DNA of 64,000 nt from DATFVA01 sp963711455 (GTDB lineage: Bacteria > Bacteroidota > Ignavibacteria > Ignavibacteriales > Ignavibacteriaceae): NCBI GenBank assembly GCA_963711455.1, contig CAVQEH010000004.1, forward strand, positions 620,001 through 684,000. The letters are read 5' to 3'. The notes beneath the pieces were generated by a model. It made no database searches. It saw only the letters and a list, made by a program, of their open reading frames with translations, and had not been told where the DNA came from. Numbering within the stretch: the stretch's first letter is position 1; the number at the start of each line of letters is the position of its first letter. Below, in pieces: positions 53,677 to 63,823 of this stretch. The translations under genes and the position numbers were made by a program.

Positions 53677-55143
53677 TTGAAAGTTGCATTTGTTTCATCA
53701 GAAGTATTTCCTTTTGCCAAAACCGGAGGTTTGGCAGATGTTGCGGGAGCTCTTCCTAAAGATATTGCAAAACTTGGCTGTGAAGTTAAAGTGTTTATGC
53801 CGAAATATAATTTTGTTGATGAGAACAAATACGACCTGAAATATTCTTGGGAGATTGGGGAGATTCCCATAAACGTAAATGGAATATTAAGATTTGTTCA
53901 CCTTCACCAGGCGAAATTACCGGGCTCTGATGTAGAAATTAATTTTATCGACTGCCCTCATTATTTCTTCAGGGGGCAGGTTTACACAAACGATCCCGAT
54001 GAAAATGAACGGTTCATTCTTTTCAGCAAGGGAGTAATTGAAGTTTTACAACGCCTGAAGTGGTCCCCCGATATTGTGCATTGCAATGACTGGCAGACGG
54101 GTTTTCTTCCATTATATGTTAAAGTAAATTATAACTGGGACAGGATGTTCAACACGACCTCTTTTCTATTCACAATTCATAATATCGGATACCAGGGAAT
54201 ATTTTCCAAAGAAACACTATTGGCAGCAGAGATACCCGAGGAATTATTTTATACCGGTGGTCCAATTGAGCTGCACGGGAATATCAATTTTTTAAAGGCA
54301 GGGATAGTGTTTTCTGAAATAATAAATACCGTAAGTCCCACTTATGCCAGGGAAATACTTACACCTGAATATGGTTCCGGTCTGGAAAATGTTCTTCAAA
54401 CCAGGAAGAAAGATCTTTATGGAATATTAAATGGAGTTGATTATAACACTTGGGATCCTTCAACCGATAAGCTGATTCCTTTTCGGTATAATGCCGACCA
54501 TCTTTCCGAAAAAATTAAAAATAAAAGTTTTCTGCTTGAGCATTTTCACCTGGAGTTTGATAAAGACATTCCGCTGATTGCTATTATATCCCGGCTGGTT
54601 TCTCAGAAGGGATTTGATATTGTTGTTGAGGTAATTAATCAACTAATGAATTTAAATGCTCAATGGATGATACTCGGAAGCGGCGAAGATAAATATGAAC
54701 AAATGTTCAATAATCTTTCTTACAAATTTAAGGACAGGGTAGCTGTTTATATAGGATATAATAATGAACTTTCCCACCTGGTTGAAGCTGCTGCCGACAT
54801 TTTTTTGATGCCTTCACTCTATGAACCATGCGGTCTTAATCAGATATACAGTCTTAAATACGGGGCTGTCCCGGTTGTAAGAAAAACCGGTGGATTAAAT
54901 GATACCGTGCTTGACTGGCATGAAAGTAAATCTGCAGGGGAGGATACGGGTACTGGTTTTACTTTTAATGATTACACCGGTTATTCATTATTTAAATCTC
55001 TCAGCCGGGCGATTGAAACTTTTAGTGAAAAGAACCTATGGGAAAAAATACAGAGAAACGGAATGAAAAAAGATTATTCCTGGAATAATGCCGCTAAAGA
55101 TTATGTGGACTTATATCACAGATCTAAAAGAAAAATAAAATAG
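53677..55143 (+). CDS. glgA: Glycogen synthase (ADP-glucose type)
   Basis: This 488-residue GT5 enzyme elongates alpha-1,4-glucan from ADP-glucose. Motifs are KTGGLADVAGALPK near the N-terminus (ADP-glucose binding), HCNDWQTGFLPLY, TIHNIGYQG and the C-terminal PSLYEPCGLNQIYSLKYG with the catalytic Glu. It starts with TTG at 53677 (GGA upstream; the nearby ATG at 53648 runs into a stop). No glgC or glgB is adjacent, so the rest of the glycogen pathway lies elsewhere. Confidence 0.94.
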   Translation: MKVAFVSSEVFPFAKTGGLADVAGALPKDIAKLGCEVKVFMPKYNFVDENKYDLKYSWEIGEIPINVNGILRFVHLHQAKLPGSDVEINFIDCPHYFFRGQVYTNDPDENERFILFSKGVIEVLQRLKWSPDIVHCNDWQTGFLPLYVKVNYNWDRMFNTTSFLFTIHNIGYQGIFSKETLLAAEIPEELFYTGGPIELHGNINFLKAGIVFSEIINTVSPTYAREILTPEYGSGLENVLQTRKKDLYGILNGVDYNTWDPSTDKLIPFRYNADHLSEKIKNKSFLLEHFHLEFDKDIPLIAIISRLVSQKGFDIVVEVINQLMNLNAQWMILGSGEDKYEQMFNNLSYKFKDRVAVYIGYNNELSHLVEAAADIFLMPSLYEPCGLNQIYSLKYGAVPVVRKTGGLNDTVLDWHESKSAGEDTGTGFTFNDYTGYSLFKSLSRAIETFSEKNLWEKIQRNGMKKDYSWNNAAKDYVDLYHRSKRKIK

Positions 55144-55147
55144 TTTT

Positions 55148-57847
55148 TTAGTAGTAATAACCTATAGAAAAATAAAAGTATACATCACCAAGACTGATTG
55201 GATTATTCGGAAGGTTTTTAAATAGAAAACTTCTGCCGACCGAAAAATCTGCTGGCCCGACTGGTGTATCAAACGACAATGTAACTCCAACACCGTGCCG
55301 GAGCTCTTTTAATTTTATTTCCTCCTGAACTTCCCAGGCACGTCCCAGATCGTATCTCATTTTAAAATAAGTATCAAAAAATATTTCGATTGGCAACTTG
55401 TACCGGTACTCTAAAGAAGCAAGAAAAATTTGTCTTCCGCGGAACTCATCAGCTCTCATTCCAAAAAAAGAATCCTGTCCGCCTAAAGAATATTCCTCGC
55501 TAAGAGGAAGTGTTTTATCAGCAAATCCCATTAAAAACTTTGGAGAAAATGTGCTCGCATCATTTAAGGTAAGGTAGCTTTTATACTGGAAATTAAAATT
55601 AGTATATCCTAACTGGCCGCCCAGTATCTTTTGCGCAACTTCATATTCCCCTTTAAAATAGAACCCTTTTTGCGGATAAGGATATTTGTCCTGTGTGTCA
55701 ATGGTAGAGCTTGCCATCAGGCTTACAATTTTATCTTTAAGCGGGTTGACTGGTGAACCTGATCTGTTTTTTATTTCATCGTACTTATAGGTGCCGGTAA
55801 AAATCAGGTTGCCAAAATGTTCTACCTGCATTCCTAAAGAAAGCGACGTTCCGTAAAAAATCTGTCTGTATTCACCAAATGCACTGCGGGAAAACCTGTG
55901 AACACTTGTTGTTGAATCATCACGGTAATCAAAGACATCGTTAAAACGGTAGAAAGCATTTATGTTATAAGTAAGATAGGTGTTAAATAATCTGTTCGAC
56001 TTATGTTCAAGAACGTAGGCACGGTTCCTTGTGCCTCCAAACAAAAGCAGTCCAAGTTCCGTTCCGCTTCCAAACAGGTTTTCATCCCTAAAATCGAGGC
56101 TAAGTTGTGCTTTATTTTCATTATCAAGTCTGAATCCAACCCTTACCACACTAGAAACTTTTTCGCTTACAGTAAGGATAACAATATTTTCATTTTTTTC
56201 TTTATTAACCGTAAGTAATATATCGTTGAATAGATTTGTGCTTCTAAGGTCTGTTAATCCTTCTTTAACTTTCGAATAAATAAAGTAGTCTCCCGCTTCA
56301 AGAGGAAATTCTCTTTTAATAACAGATTCACTTGTTGTTTTATTACCCTCAATTCTTATTTGAGAAATTATTCCCTCATCAAAAGTAATGTTGAGAATTC
56401 CCGTTTCTTTATCAAAATTAATTTTCCTTACATCTGCCAATGAATAGCCTTGCTTACGATAAAGTGTTATAAAATCGATTATTTTTGTTTCAATTTTTTC
56501 CGCATTGTACGGCTTGTTTTTTAATGATGAAAAAAACGAATCAACTAATGATTGTTTAAATAAACCAACTCCATTAACATTTATATCTTTTATAGCAGAA
56601 TTTAACTGCCCGACAATTTCCAAAGTTACATATCTGCTTTTCCGGTTCAGGATCGCTTCAATATTTGAATAGTTCCCTTTCTCAAGGATGTCACTAAGAT
56701 TAGATCGAATATCATCAGTCGAAACAGAATCTTTATATAATAAATTCCTGGTAAAGTTTTCAGACAAAGAATCATTACCAGGGAAAAGATTACTAAAATA
56801 CGCGTCCTTAGACCTGAAATTATTTGTCATCATAGAATCTATTTGACTTTTTATCTTATGAACTAACGGGAGTGCATCATTGTATCCCTTTTGAATTATT
56901 TCCTGAACGTTTGAAAAATCGGTTGCAGATTCCTGGTCAAGTTTTGGTGTAAGAATAACATTTGCCCCGGTAAGCTGGTCCTCATTAAGAAGTTTCATCG
57001 GGATACTAATAACCTGGTCAGCAATAATCCAGGGATATTCAAGCTCATTTTCAGTATGCAGCCCGCTAGTTGTATTAACGGCAATTACATAATCAGCGCC
57101 CAGGTCTTTTGCAATATTAACAGGAATGTTTGCTACAAGTCCTCCATCAACAAGTATAAGCGAATCTATTTTAACAGGAGAAAGGAAAAATGATACACTT
57201 GAGCTTGCCCGCATTGCCTGGCTTAGTGAACCATTGCTGATTATAACCGGATTGCCGGTTACAAGATCGGTACATACTGCTCTGAACTTCGTTTTAAGTA
57301 CATCGAAACTGTTCTGAACATGAATTGGTGCTTGAAGTGTTAACAGGTTGAGGTAATTCGATAATTTCTGCCCGTTATTTATTGATGTGGGTAAAACGGG
57401 AGTCAACCCTTTCAATCTTAATGAAAAAATTGCCTTATCTTCTGTAATCTTCTGATCAACAAAGAGTTCTCTTCTATTTGTTTCACGTTCTGAAGCGAGA
57501 AGATCATCCCAGTTAGTATTTACTGCTATTGAATCAAGTTGCTCAACGGAATAACCGGCAGAATACAAACCGCCGATAATACTTCCCATACTTGTCCCAA
57601 TTATCATGTCTATTTTAATACCGGCTTCATCGAAAGCTTTAAGAATTCCTATCTGAGCAAGACCCCGGGCGCCGCCGCCGCTTAAAGCAAGAGCAACAAC
57701 AGGTTTTGCTTCGGGAACTTCTTTTTTTAGTCCGAAGGGAATTGCTTCTGTTTTGTGTTTAATAGTAATAACAAGGCGGGACTGGGAATGAACTGCTGCA
57801 ACCCCAATTAATAATACAATGAAAAGTATGTTCTTTGTGCAGATCAT
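55148..57847 (-). CDS. Patatin-like phospholipase with POTRA and outer-membrane barrel (PlpD-like)
   Basis: The 899-residue protein has a signal peptide and a patatin domain (about 48-240): oxyanion loop ALSGGGARGLAQIG, Ser nucleophile in GTSMGSIIGG and Asp in DGGLVANIPV. A long helical linker follows, then POTRA-like repeats (about 400-560) and a BamA/Omp85 16-strand barrel ending SIGYYY. This architecture is the type Vd secreted lipase family (PlpD). It may place a phospholipase at or beyond the cell surface. Confidence 0.88.
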   Translation of the reverse strand: MICTKNILFIVLLIGVAAVHSQSRLVITIKHKTEAIPFGLKKEVPEAKPVVALALSGGGARGLAQIGILKAFDEAGIKIDMIIGTSMGSIIGGLYSAGYSVEQLDSIAVNTNWDDLLASERETNRRELFVDQKITEDKAIFSLRLKGLTPVLPTSINNGQKLSNYLNLLTLQAPIHVQNSFDVLKTKFRAVCTDLVTGNPVIISNGSLSQAMRASSSVSFFLSPVKIDSLILVDGGLVANIPVNIAKDLGADYVIAVNTTSGLHTENELEYPWIIADQVISIPMKLLNEDQLTGANVILTPKLDQESATDFSNVQEIIQKGYNDALPLVHKIKSQIDSMMTNNFRSKDAYFSNLFPGNDSLSENFTRNLLYKDSVSTDDIRSNLSDILEKGNYSNIEAILNRKSRYVTLEIVGQLNSAIKDINVNGVGLFKQSLVDSFFSSLKNKPYNAEKIETKIIDFITLYRKQGYSLADVRKINFDKETGILNITFDEGIISQIRIEGNKTTSESVIKREFPLEAGDYFIYSKVKEGLTDLRSTNLFNDILLTVNKEKNENIVILTVSEKVSSVVRVGFRLDNENKAQLSLDFRDENLFGSGTELGLLLFGGTRNRAYVLEHKSNRLFNTYLTYNINAFYRFNDVFDYRDDSTTSVHRFSRSAFGEYRQIFYGTSLSLGMQVEHFGNLIFTGTYKYDEIKNRSGSPVNPLKDKIVSLMASSTIDTQDKYPYPQKGFYFKGEYEVAQKILGGQLGYTNFNFQYKSYLTLNDASTFSPKFLMGFADKTLPLSEEYSLGGQDSFFGMRADEFRGRQIFLASLEYRYKLPIEIFFDTYFKMRYDLGRAWEVQEEIKLKELRHGVGVTLSFDTPVGPADFSVGRSFLFKNLPNNPISLGDVYFYFSIGYYY

Positions 57848-57916
57848 TAATTTTTAAGCAGACATTTCACAAACAATTATTTTATCGAAAAGAAAAATAA
57901 ACTTTTTAGAACACTT

Positions 57917-59797
57917 TTATTTCCTTTTTCTCTGCTGCCCTTTTGAATTTTGTTCTGCTGCTTCCATAAGCTTCGACATAAACCCTTGTTTCTTTTTAGG
58001 GTTTTTAACAGGCTCCAATACCATCCCATCGTGTTTGTGATTAATATAATATTGTTGTGCTATTGAAAAAACGTTAAACATGAAATAATAAAGATTTAAT
58101 CCGGAAGGAAATGACATAAACATAATAGTCAGAAAAACAGGCATAATATAAACAAGCCCGGCTTGCTTAGGATCTTTTGTTGTCATCTTCTGCTGGAAAA
58201 ATGTAGTTACTCCCATCAAAATTGCAAGTCCGCTTATTTGATCAATTCCAAAAAGAGGAAGCTTTACAGGGAGCTGATATATTACGTCGGGTATGGAGAG
58301 ATCTTTTATCCAGAAAATAAACGGCTGTTGTCTTAATTCTATTGCTGTTTTAAATAATCCCCAGAGAGCAATAAAAATAGGCATCTGTAACAAAAGCGGC
58401 AGGCAGCCTCCTGCAGGATTAACTCCGTATATCTGGTACAACTTCATGGTTTCTTTATTAAGCTTCTGCGGGTCATCCTTATATTTCTCTTTTATCTCGG
58501 CAATTTTAGGCTGAAGAAGCTGCATCTTCTTCATTGACTGGTAGCTGGTTTTTGTAAGCGGATAAAGGACGAACTTTATTATTAAAGAAAATATTACTAT
58601 TACAAAACCATAATTAGGTATGAATGTATGAAGGAAATTAAATAGCGGAAGAAGAACATATTCCGCAATTGGCCTTACTATAAATTTCAATCCAAAGAAA
58701 CTTCCGAAATCAACTAGGGCAGTAAATTTTTCACCGTATCCTTTTAAAAGATCATAATCGACCGGACCAATAAAAACAGTAAATGTATTTTTTTCAAAAT
58801 TTGTATTCTTAAAAGGAACATTTATTCTGATAGAATAATTCTCTTTTACCCCGTTTTTGCCTACAGCCTCTCTGCTTCCCTCTATATAAGCTCCGTCAAC
58901 ACTGCCCGGATCTTTCGGGGCAATTACAGCGGCAAAATATTTGTTTCTTACTGCAACCCAATCTATCCGCCCATTAAATTCTTTGTTAACTTTTTCACCG
59001 TCAGAGGAGGCATCCACAATTACCTGTTCATCTCCGTAATAAACACTTGCATTAGAATAGGTAGCTTCATCCACAGAATTTTCTTCAACAAATCTTAACC
59101 CGTTGCTCCATACAAGATCATATGAGTTGTCGCTGATCAAATCAGACATGTTAACTAATTCTATTTCACTCAGAAAGCTGTACTTGTGGCCGTAAAAAAC
59201 AAACTTTTTTTCTATATAAGAATTATTTGTCGCAGGCAGCTTAAAGATAAGTACCAGTGAATCATTATCAGATATTGTGTAATGGTATTTATTGGCATCC
59301 GTATTGAAAATCAGATCTCCTGTATTGATTGCTTTGCCATCGGAAGTTACAAAGGAAAGATTATACGCGTCTCCCTTTGAGTAATCAATCAGCTGAACGT
59401 GCGTTTTGTAAAAATTAGTGTCGCTTTTTTCATAAGCCGAATACCAGTTATTGTATTTTTTCAAATAGTATTTTCTGATGTTCGCTCCCTTGGTAGAAAG
59501 TTCCATTACAACCAGATCATTTTCTATTGTAATTAGTTTTTCTTTTTTATCAGAGAGAGAAAAATATTTGCCAAAATTTGAGCTGTCACTTATGACTTCC
59601 TTCTTTACAGATTTTTTAATTTTGGTGGAATCAACAGCAATTTCTTTATTTACTTGCTGAGAGCTATCTTTTTGAACAAGTGTTGAATCCGCCTGGGTTC
59701 CCTTTTGTGCCTGTTCAGGGGTTGGAGAGCTCAGGTAGAACCACAATACGAGTATAGCCCCGATTAAAATAAATGCTATTGTTGTATTTTTATCCAT
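57917..59797 (-). CDS. yidC: Membrane protein insertase YidC
   Basis: This 626-residue insertase has an N-terminal membrane anchor (about 4-22), a large periplasmic beta domain (about 70-370) and a C-terminal 60KD_IMP core with five helices. Core motifs include FSLIIKFVLYPLTKTSYQSM, GVNPAGGCLPLLLQMPIFIALWGLF and PSGLNLYYFMFNVFSIAQQ. It ends in a basic tail. It belongs to the conserved rpmH-rnpA-yidD-yidC string, 10 bp after yidD. Confidence 0.96.
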   Translation of the reverse strand: MDKNTTIAFILIGAILVLWFYLSSPTPEQAQKGTQADSTLVQKDSSQQVNKEIAVDSTKIKKSVKKEVISDSSNFGKYFSLSDKKEKLITIENDLVVMELSTKGANIRKYYLKKYNNWYSAYEKSDTNFYKTHVQLIDYSKGDAYNLSFVTSDGKAINTGDLIFNTDANKYHYTISDNDSLVLIFKLPATNNSYIEKKFVFYGHKYSFLSEIELVNMSDLISDNSYDLVWSNGLRFVEENSVDEATYSNASVYYGDEQVIVDASSDGEKVNKEFNGRIDWVAVRNKYFAAVIAPKDPGSVDGAYIEGSREAVGKNGVKENYSIRINVPFKNTNFEKNTFTVFIGPVDYDLLKGYGEKFTALVDFGSFFGLKFIVRPIAEYVLLPLFNFLHTFIPNYGFVIVIFSLIIKFVLYPLTKTSYQSMKKMQLLQPKIAEIKEKYKDDPQKLNKETMKLYQIYGVNPAGGCLPLLLQMPIFIALWGLFKTAIELRQQPFIFWIKDLSIPDVIYQLPVKLPLFGIDQISGLAILMGVTTFFQQKMTTKDPKQAGLVYIMPVFLTIMFMSFPSGLNLYYFMFNVFSIAQQYYINHKHDGMVLEPVKNPKKKQGFMSKLMEAAEQNSKGQQRKRK

Positions 59798-59807
59798 TAA
59801 ATTTCCA

Positions 59808-60017
59808 TTATCTTAGAGGATCAAAACCTCCCTTGTTAAAAGGATTACACCTTAATATACGCCAAGCGGATTTCACTCCTCCTTTAATAACACCATATTT
59901 CTTAAATGCCTGGATTGAATATTCTGAGCAAGTAGGATAAAATCTACAGGAAGGAGGAAAAATGGGCGAAATAAATTTCTGATATATTTTGATGAGAAAA
60001 ACAAAAATTCTCCACAT
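59808..60017 (-). CDS. yidD: Membrane protein insertion factor YidD
   Basis: The 69-residue protein has the signature PSCRFYPTCSEYSIQAFKKYG followed by GGVKSAWRILRCNPFNKGGFDPL. It is thought to assist YidC. It lies between rnpA (abutting) and yidC (10 bp). Confidence 0.95.
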   Translation of the reverse strand: MWRIFVFLIKIYQKFISPIFPPSCRFYPTCSEYSIQAFKKYGVIKGGVKSAWRILRCNPFNKGGFDPLR

Positions 60018-60416
60018 CTATAAACTTCTTTCTATTTGCAACAATACATCTTTTACCCCGTCCATAACATCATCCAGCAAGATTTTCCTGTTATTCTTTT
60101 CATTGAACTGATAAGGAGAAAAAATAATTTTCAAAACAATTTTTTTTAATAAACAAAGGTTAAGAAGGTTTTCTTTATTTAATCTGTAAGATGTTCTAAG
60201 CAATCTTTTAAGCCGGTTACGCCAAACAGCTTTTCCCGCCTTACTTGAAATTGCCGCTGCTATTTTTATGTTACCGGTGGTAATATTTTTTTCGATTAAA
60301 TATACCGCCTTAATTTTTCTGTCTTTGGAGAAAATGACCTTCCCGGAAGAATATAATTTATCAAAATCAATTTTGCTTTTAATCCTCTCTCCTGCAGAAA
60401 GTCCAAAGCGCTTCAA
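60018..60416 (-). CDS. rnpA: Ribonuclease P protein component
   Basis: The 132-residue basic protein assists the RNase P RNA in tRNA 5' maturation. It has the KSKIDFDKLYSSGK start and AVWRNRLKRLLRTSYRLNK, matching the conserved RNR motif (NR.KR..R). It starts with TTG at 60416, 5 bases after the rpmH stop, so translation is probably coupled. Confidence 0.92.
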   Translation of the reverse strand: MKRFGLSAGERIKSKIDFDKLYSSGKVIFSKDRKIKAVYLIEKNITTGNIKIAAAISSKAGKAVWRNRLKRLLRTSYRLNKENLLNLCLLKKIVLKIIFSPYQFNEKNNRKILLDDVMDGVKDVLLQIERSL

Positions 60417-60421
60417 AGTAT

Positions 60422-60568
60422 CTACATCTCGTCGCTAACAGTTAATTTTTTTCTGCCTTTTGCTCTTCTTCGTGAAAGCACCTTCCGTCCGTTTTTGGTT
60501 TTCATTCTTTCTCTGAAACCATGTTTATTTTTTCTTTTCCTATTACTTGGCTGAAAAGTCCGCTTCAT
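60422..60568 (-). CDS. rpmH: Ribosomal protein L34
   Basis: The 48-residue protein begins MKRTFQPSNRKRKNKHGFR and ends KGRKKLTVSDEM, matching L34. The ATG at 60568 has an AGGAG site. It is the first gene of the rpmH-rnpA-yidD-yidC operon and is divergent from dnaA. Confidence 0.97.
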   Translation of the reverse strand: MKRTFQPSNRKRKNKHGFRERMKTKNGRKVLSRRRAKGRKKLTVSDEM

Positions 60569-60997
60569 TTATTCTCCTAAATTATCAAAAGACTTCAAAT
60601 TTAGCGTTTAGAACATAAACAAGCAAGACATTAAAATATAGGTGTTTTTTCTTAAGGTAATATTTTTTGCACTTTTTAAAAGATTAATTTGCGGGAAGGT
60701 TAAATACTTTATATTTTTTCACCGTCTTAGACAGCTATATTTTGTGTTTATAATTTGTTGATAACTTTTTTTTGTGAAAACGTTTCACGAAATTTTGGGG
60801 ACTGTAGAATTACCCCCGTTTTTAACAAAAATATTGAATTGCTGAAATTGAAGTTTGTAACTTATTAAAAGACAGGGGGTTACAATGCGTTATCTAATGT
60901 TAACAAATTGTTAAGAATTTTGTGTGTCAATAAAATACGTATATTAAACAACTGATTTTTCAACCTTTTTAATCTTTTTATTGTGTGGATAAGTTGA
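60569..60997. other. Candidate chromosomal origin region (oriC)
   Basis: This 429-base AT-rich gap separates rpmH from dnaA, the classical oriC location. DnaA-box-like 9-mers in the same orientation lie at 60745-60753 (TGTTTATAA), 60756-60764 (TGTTGATAA) and 60984-60992 (TGTGGATAA, perfect complement of TTATCCACA). AT-rich runs lie around 60640-60720. A 62-codon antisense frame at 60880-61068 is not supported. Confidence 0.6.
60984..60992 (-). promoter_or_regulatory. Perfect DnaA box next to the dnaA start
   Basis: TGTGGATAA, the complement of TTATCCACA, ends 5 bases before the dnaA ATG. Binding there would overlap the ribosome-binding and leader region, which would fit DnaA autorepression. 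Confidence 0.75.
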
Positions 60998-62395
60998 ATG
61001 ATTAATGCAGCCTCTTTAAACAAATCCGAATTCTTTGATGCCTCCTCAGCCTGGAAAGAATGTCTCAAATCGATTAAAGAAAACGTAACGTTAATGACCT
61101 ATAATACCTGGTTTTTGCCCATAAAACCCGTGGAATTAAGAGAGAATACGTTAAAAATTCAAATTCCCAGTCAATTTTTTTGGGAGTGGATCGATGAGCA
61201 TTATAATACTCTTATAAATAAAACCATCGTTGATATTTTAGGAAATGAGGCAAAACTTTCCTACCTGATCGCAGAAGAAAAATCTAATTCCGATAAACCT
61301 AAGCTGAATAATAAATCTGTTATTCAATTAGTGCCTGAAGTACCAAGCGAGGTTCCCAAACACGAAACATATCTGAATCCGCGTTATACTTTTGATAATT
61401 TTATAAAGGGAGAAGGTAACCAGCTTGCAAGAGCGGCTGCAGGGGCAATAAGTGAAAATCCGGGCGGAACTTCTTTTAATCCTCTATTCATTTATGGCGG
61501 GGTAGGTCTTGGTAAAACGCATCTTATTCAGGCAATAGGAAATAAAATAATAAAACTGTTCCCCAGGAAAAAAATAATATATCTTTCTTCAGATATATTT
61601 ACGGTAGAATTTGTTGAAGCAATCCAATCAAATACCGTTAATGATTTTTCAAACTTTTACCGGGGAATGGATATTTTAATAATTGATGATATCCAGTTCC
61701 TGATTGGCAAAGAAAAAACACAGGACCATTTCTTCCACATTTTTAATACTCTTCATCAATCAAGAAAACAAATAATCCTGTCCAGTGATAGAGCCCCGAA
61801 GGATCTGAAAGGACTTGATGACCGTTTAATATCGAGATTTCAATGGGGACTTGCTGCAGATATCCAGCCACCTGAACTTGAAATGAGAATTGCAATACTT
61901 AAAAAGAAATCAGAGGACTATGGAATGAATTTGTCCCCGGATATTCTTGAATACGTTGCTAATAATATTACTTCTAATATTCGTGAATTAGAAGGTTGTT
62001 TAATAAAGCTTCTCGCTAATGCTTCACTCAATTCAAAAGAAATAAATCTTGAACTTGCAAAAAAGACTGTTAAAGAAATTGCAACGGACAGAAAAGTAAA
62101 TGTAACAATTGAAACAATTACTAATATTGTATGTGAAGTTTTAAATATTGCTGAAAACAAGATTCGTGATAAAACAAGAAAAAAAGAAATTGTCATGGCA
62201 AGACAGATTGCAATGTATCTATCAAAAGAGCTCACGAAATCTTCTCTTAAAACAATAGGGCTTCATTTTGGTGGAAGAGATCATTCAACTGTAATTCATG
62301 CCTGTACCACAATTGAAGAATCTGTTATGAAAGATCACGCTTTAAAAGATATTGTAAACAATGTTAAAAACCAGATTGAATTAAGATGCTCTTAA
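60998..62395 (+). CDS. dnaA: Chromosomal replication initiator DnaA
   Basis: This 465-residue AAA+ protein opens the origin. Domain I is at about 14-85 (WKECLKSIKENVTLMTYNTW). The ATPase starts with YTFDNFIKGEGNQLA and has Walker A FIYGGVGLGKTHLIQAIG and Walker B IDDIQFLIGKE. The C-terminal domain IV has the DnaA box-binding motif GGRDHSTVIHA. It is followed by an intrinsic terminator and is separated from dnaN by 23 kb. Confidence 0.98.
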   Translation: MINAASLNKSEFFDASSAWKECLKSIKENVTLMTYNTWFLPIKPVELRENTLKIQIPSQFFWEWIDEHYNTLINKTIVDILGNEAKLSYLIAEEKSNSDKPKLNNKSVIQLVPEVPSEVPKHETYLNPRYTFDNFIKGEGNQLARAAAGAISENPGGTSFNPLFIYGGVGLGKTHLIQAIGNKIIKLFPRKKIIYLSSDIFTVEFVEAIQSNTVNDFSNFYRGMDILIIDDIQFLIGKEKTQDHFFHIFNTLHQSRKQIILSSDRAPKDLKGLDDRLISRFQWGLAADIQPPELEMRIAILKKKSEDYGMNLSPDILEYVANNITSNIRELEGCLIKLLANASLNSKEINLELAKKTVKEIATDRKVNVTIETITNIVCEVLNIAENKIRDKTRKKEIVMARQIAMYLSKELTKSSLKTIGLHFGGRDHSTVIHACTTIEESVMKDHALKDIVNNVKNQIELRCS

Positions 62396-62416
62396 AATAA
62401 CAGATAGCTGTTTTAG

Positions 62417-62437
62417 AAAAGCCCTTTATGGGCTTTT
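62417..62437 (+). terminator. Terminator of dnaA
   Basis: A stem AAAAGCCC / GGGCTTTT with a 5-base loop and a T-run lies 22 bases past the dnaA stop. Confidence 0.88.
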
Positions 62438-62577
62438 TAATTTTAAAAATGTTTTGTCTTCCGTATGCTGGTTAACATAATCCGGGGCAACTTTTTATGA
62501 AACATCAAAAAATATTTCTTCCAATTCAAAAATCTGCACTATATTTGTCAATCCAATTTTAAGCTAAAGGAAAATCT

Positions 62578-63792
62578 TTGAATCCGTGGAAAGGTGTTAA
62601 AGGCTTATCACGCGACTTATGGGTTATATATACGGCTACGCTTATTAATCGTTCCGGGACAATGGTTCTTCCTTTTCTCGCGCTTTACCTTACAACCCAA
62701 TTGCACGAAGATGCTGCAACCGCAGGACTGATGTTAACATTTTATGGAGTTGGTGCTCTTATAACTGCCCCGGTTATGGGAAAGCTTTCGGATAAAATAG
62801 GTTCGCTTACAATAATGAAAATGTCGCTCTTTTTTTCAGGATGCATTTTGATTTTTTATCCCTTAATAAAAGGATATGCAATGCTGCTTGTAGCAACATT
62901 ATTGTGGGCTGTTATAAATGAAGCATTCCGACCGGCGGTTATGTCTCTGATCTCTCACCTTGCACCGCCCAACAGAAGAAGAACAGCTTTTGCAGTAAAC
63001 CGTCTCGTAATAAATCTTGGAATGAGCATTGGACCGGTTGCCGCAGGGTTTTTAGCACAAATCAATTTTTCGATAATATTTTACATCGATGCAATCACTG
63101 CATTTCTTGCCGCCGCTTTTTTAACATTTTATCCAATCCGTTATAAAATTGATAAAGAAGAAATTGAAAAAGAGGTTGAAGTCCTGCAGTCGCACACAGG
63201 ATTAGTTCTGAAAGATATAAGATTTATTTTTTTCCTTATAGCATTAACGCCTGCTACAATGGTAATCTTTCAGCACCTTGGTGCCTTGCCGCTTTATCTG
63301 GTTAAGGATTTGCACTTTCAGACTTCCACATTTGGAATGCTTGCCGCGGTAAACACTGTGCTGATAATTTTTGTTGAAGTTCCCTTAAATACTGCAATGT
63401 CAAGCTGGTCTGAAAAAAAATCACTTTCTCTCGGGGCGCTATTAATCGGGATCGGGTTTGGTATAACTGCTTTTGTCAGTAACGTTTTTCCTTTGATATT
63501 AACTATTATTATATGGACGTTTGGTGAAATGATTTTATTTCCCGCGAGTTCTACTTTTGCCGCAGAGATTTCTCCGCCGAACAGAAGAGGAGAATATATG
63601 GGATATTTCCAGATGTCCTTCAGCCTTGCTTTAACTCTTGGCCCATGGCTAGGAACATTGGTATATGATAATCTCGGCGGAAGGGCAGTTTGGTTCGCAG
63701 CATTTATAGTTAGCGCTATTTCTGCAGTTGCATTGTTGATGATTCCTGCTAAACCGGTAATGTTAAAAATCCATGATAGCGGGAGTAAATGA
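62578..63792 (+). CDS. MFS transporter (multidrug-type)
   Basis: The 404-residue protein has 12 hydrophobic helices. The helix 2-3 loop contains GKLSDKIGSLTIMK, the MFS signature, and the C-terminal half has PPNRRGEYMG and GPWLGTLVYD. The PPNRR motif is repeated in both halves. It starts with TTG at 62578 (AAAGG upstream); no in-frame ATG lies before the first helix. Substrate unknown. Confidence 0.88.
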   Translation: MNPWKGVKGLSRDLWVIYTATLINRSGTMVLPFLALYLTTQLHEDAATAGLMLTFYGVGALITAPVMGKLSDKIGSLTIMKMSLFFSGCILIFYPLIKGYAMLLVATLLWAVINEAFRPAVMSLISHLAPPNRRRTAFAVNRLVINLGMSIGPVAAGFLAQINFSIIFYIDAITAFLAAAFLTFYPIRYKIDKEEIEKEVEVLQSHTGLVLKDIRFIFFLIALTPATMVIFQHLGALPLYLVKDLHFQTSTFGMLAAVNTVLIIFVEVPLNTAMSSWSEKKSLSLGALLIGIGFGITAFVSNVFPLILTIIIWTFGEMILFPASSTFAAEISPPNRRGEYMGYFQMSFSLALTLGPWLGTLVYDNLGGRAVWFAAFIVSAISAVALLMIPAKPVMLKIHDSGSK

Positions 63793-63823
63793 AAATTAAT
63801 ACATTTAATATTTTTTATAAATT

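Noticed and set aside
60880..61068. 62-codon minus-strand frame across the dnaA start
   Set aside because: It overlaps the DnaA box and dnaA domain I and has no family pattern.
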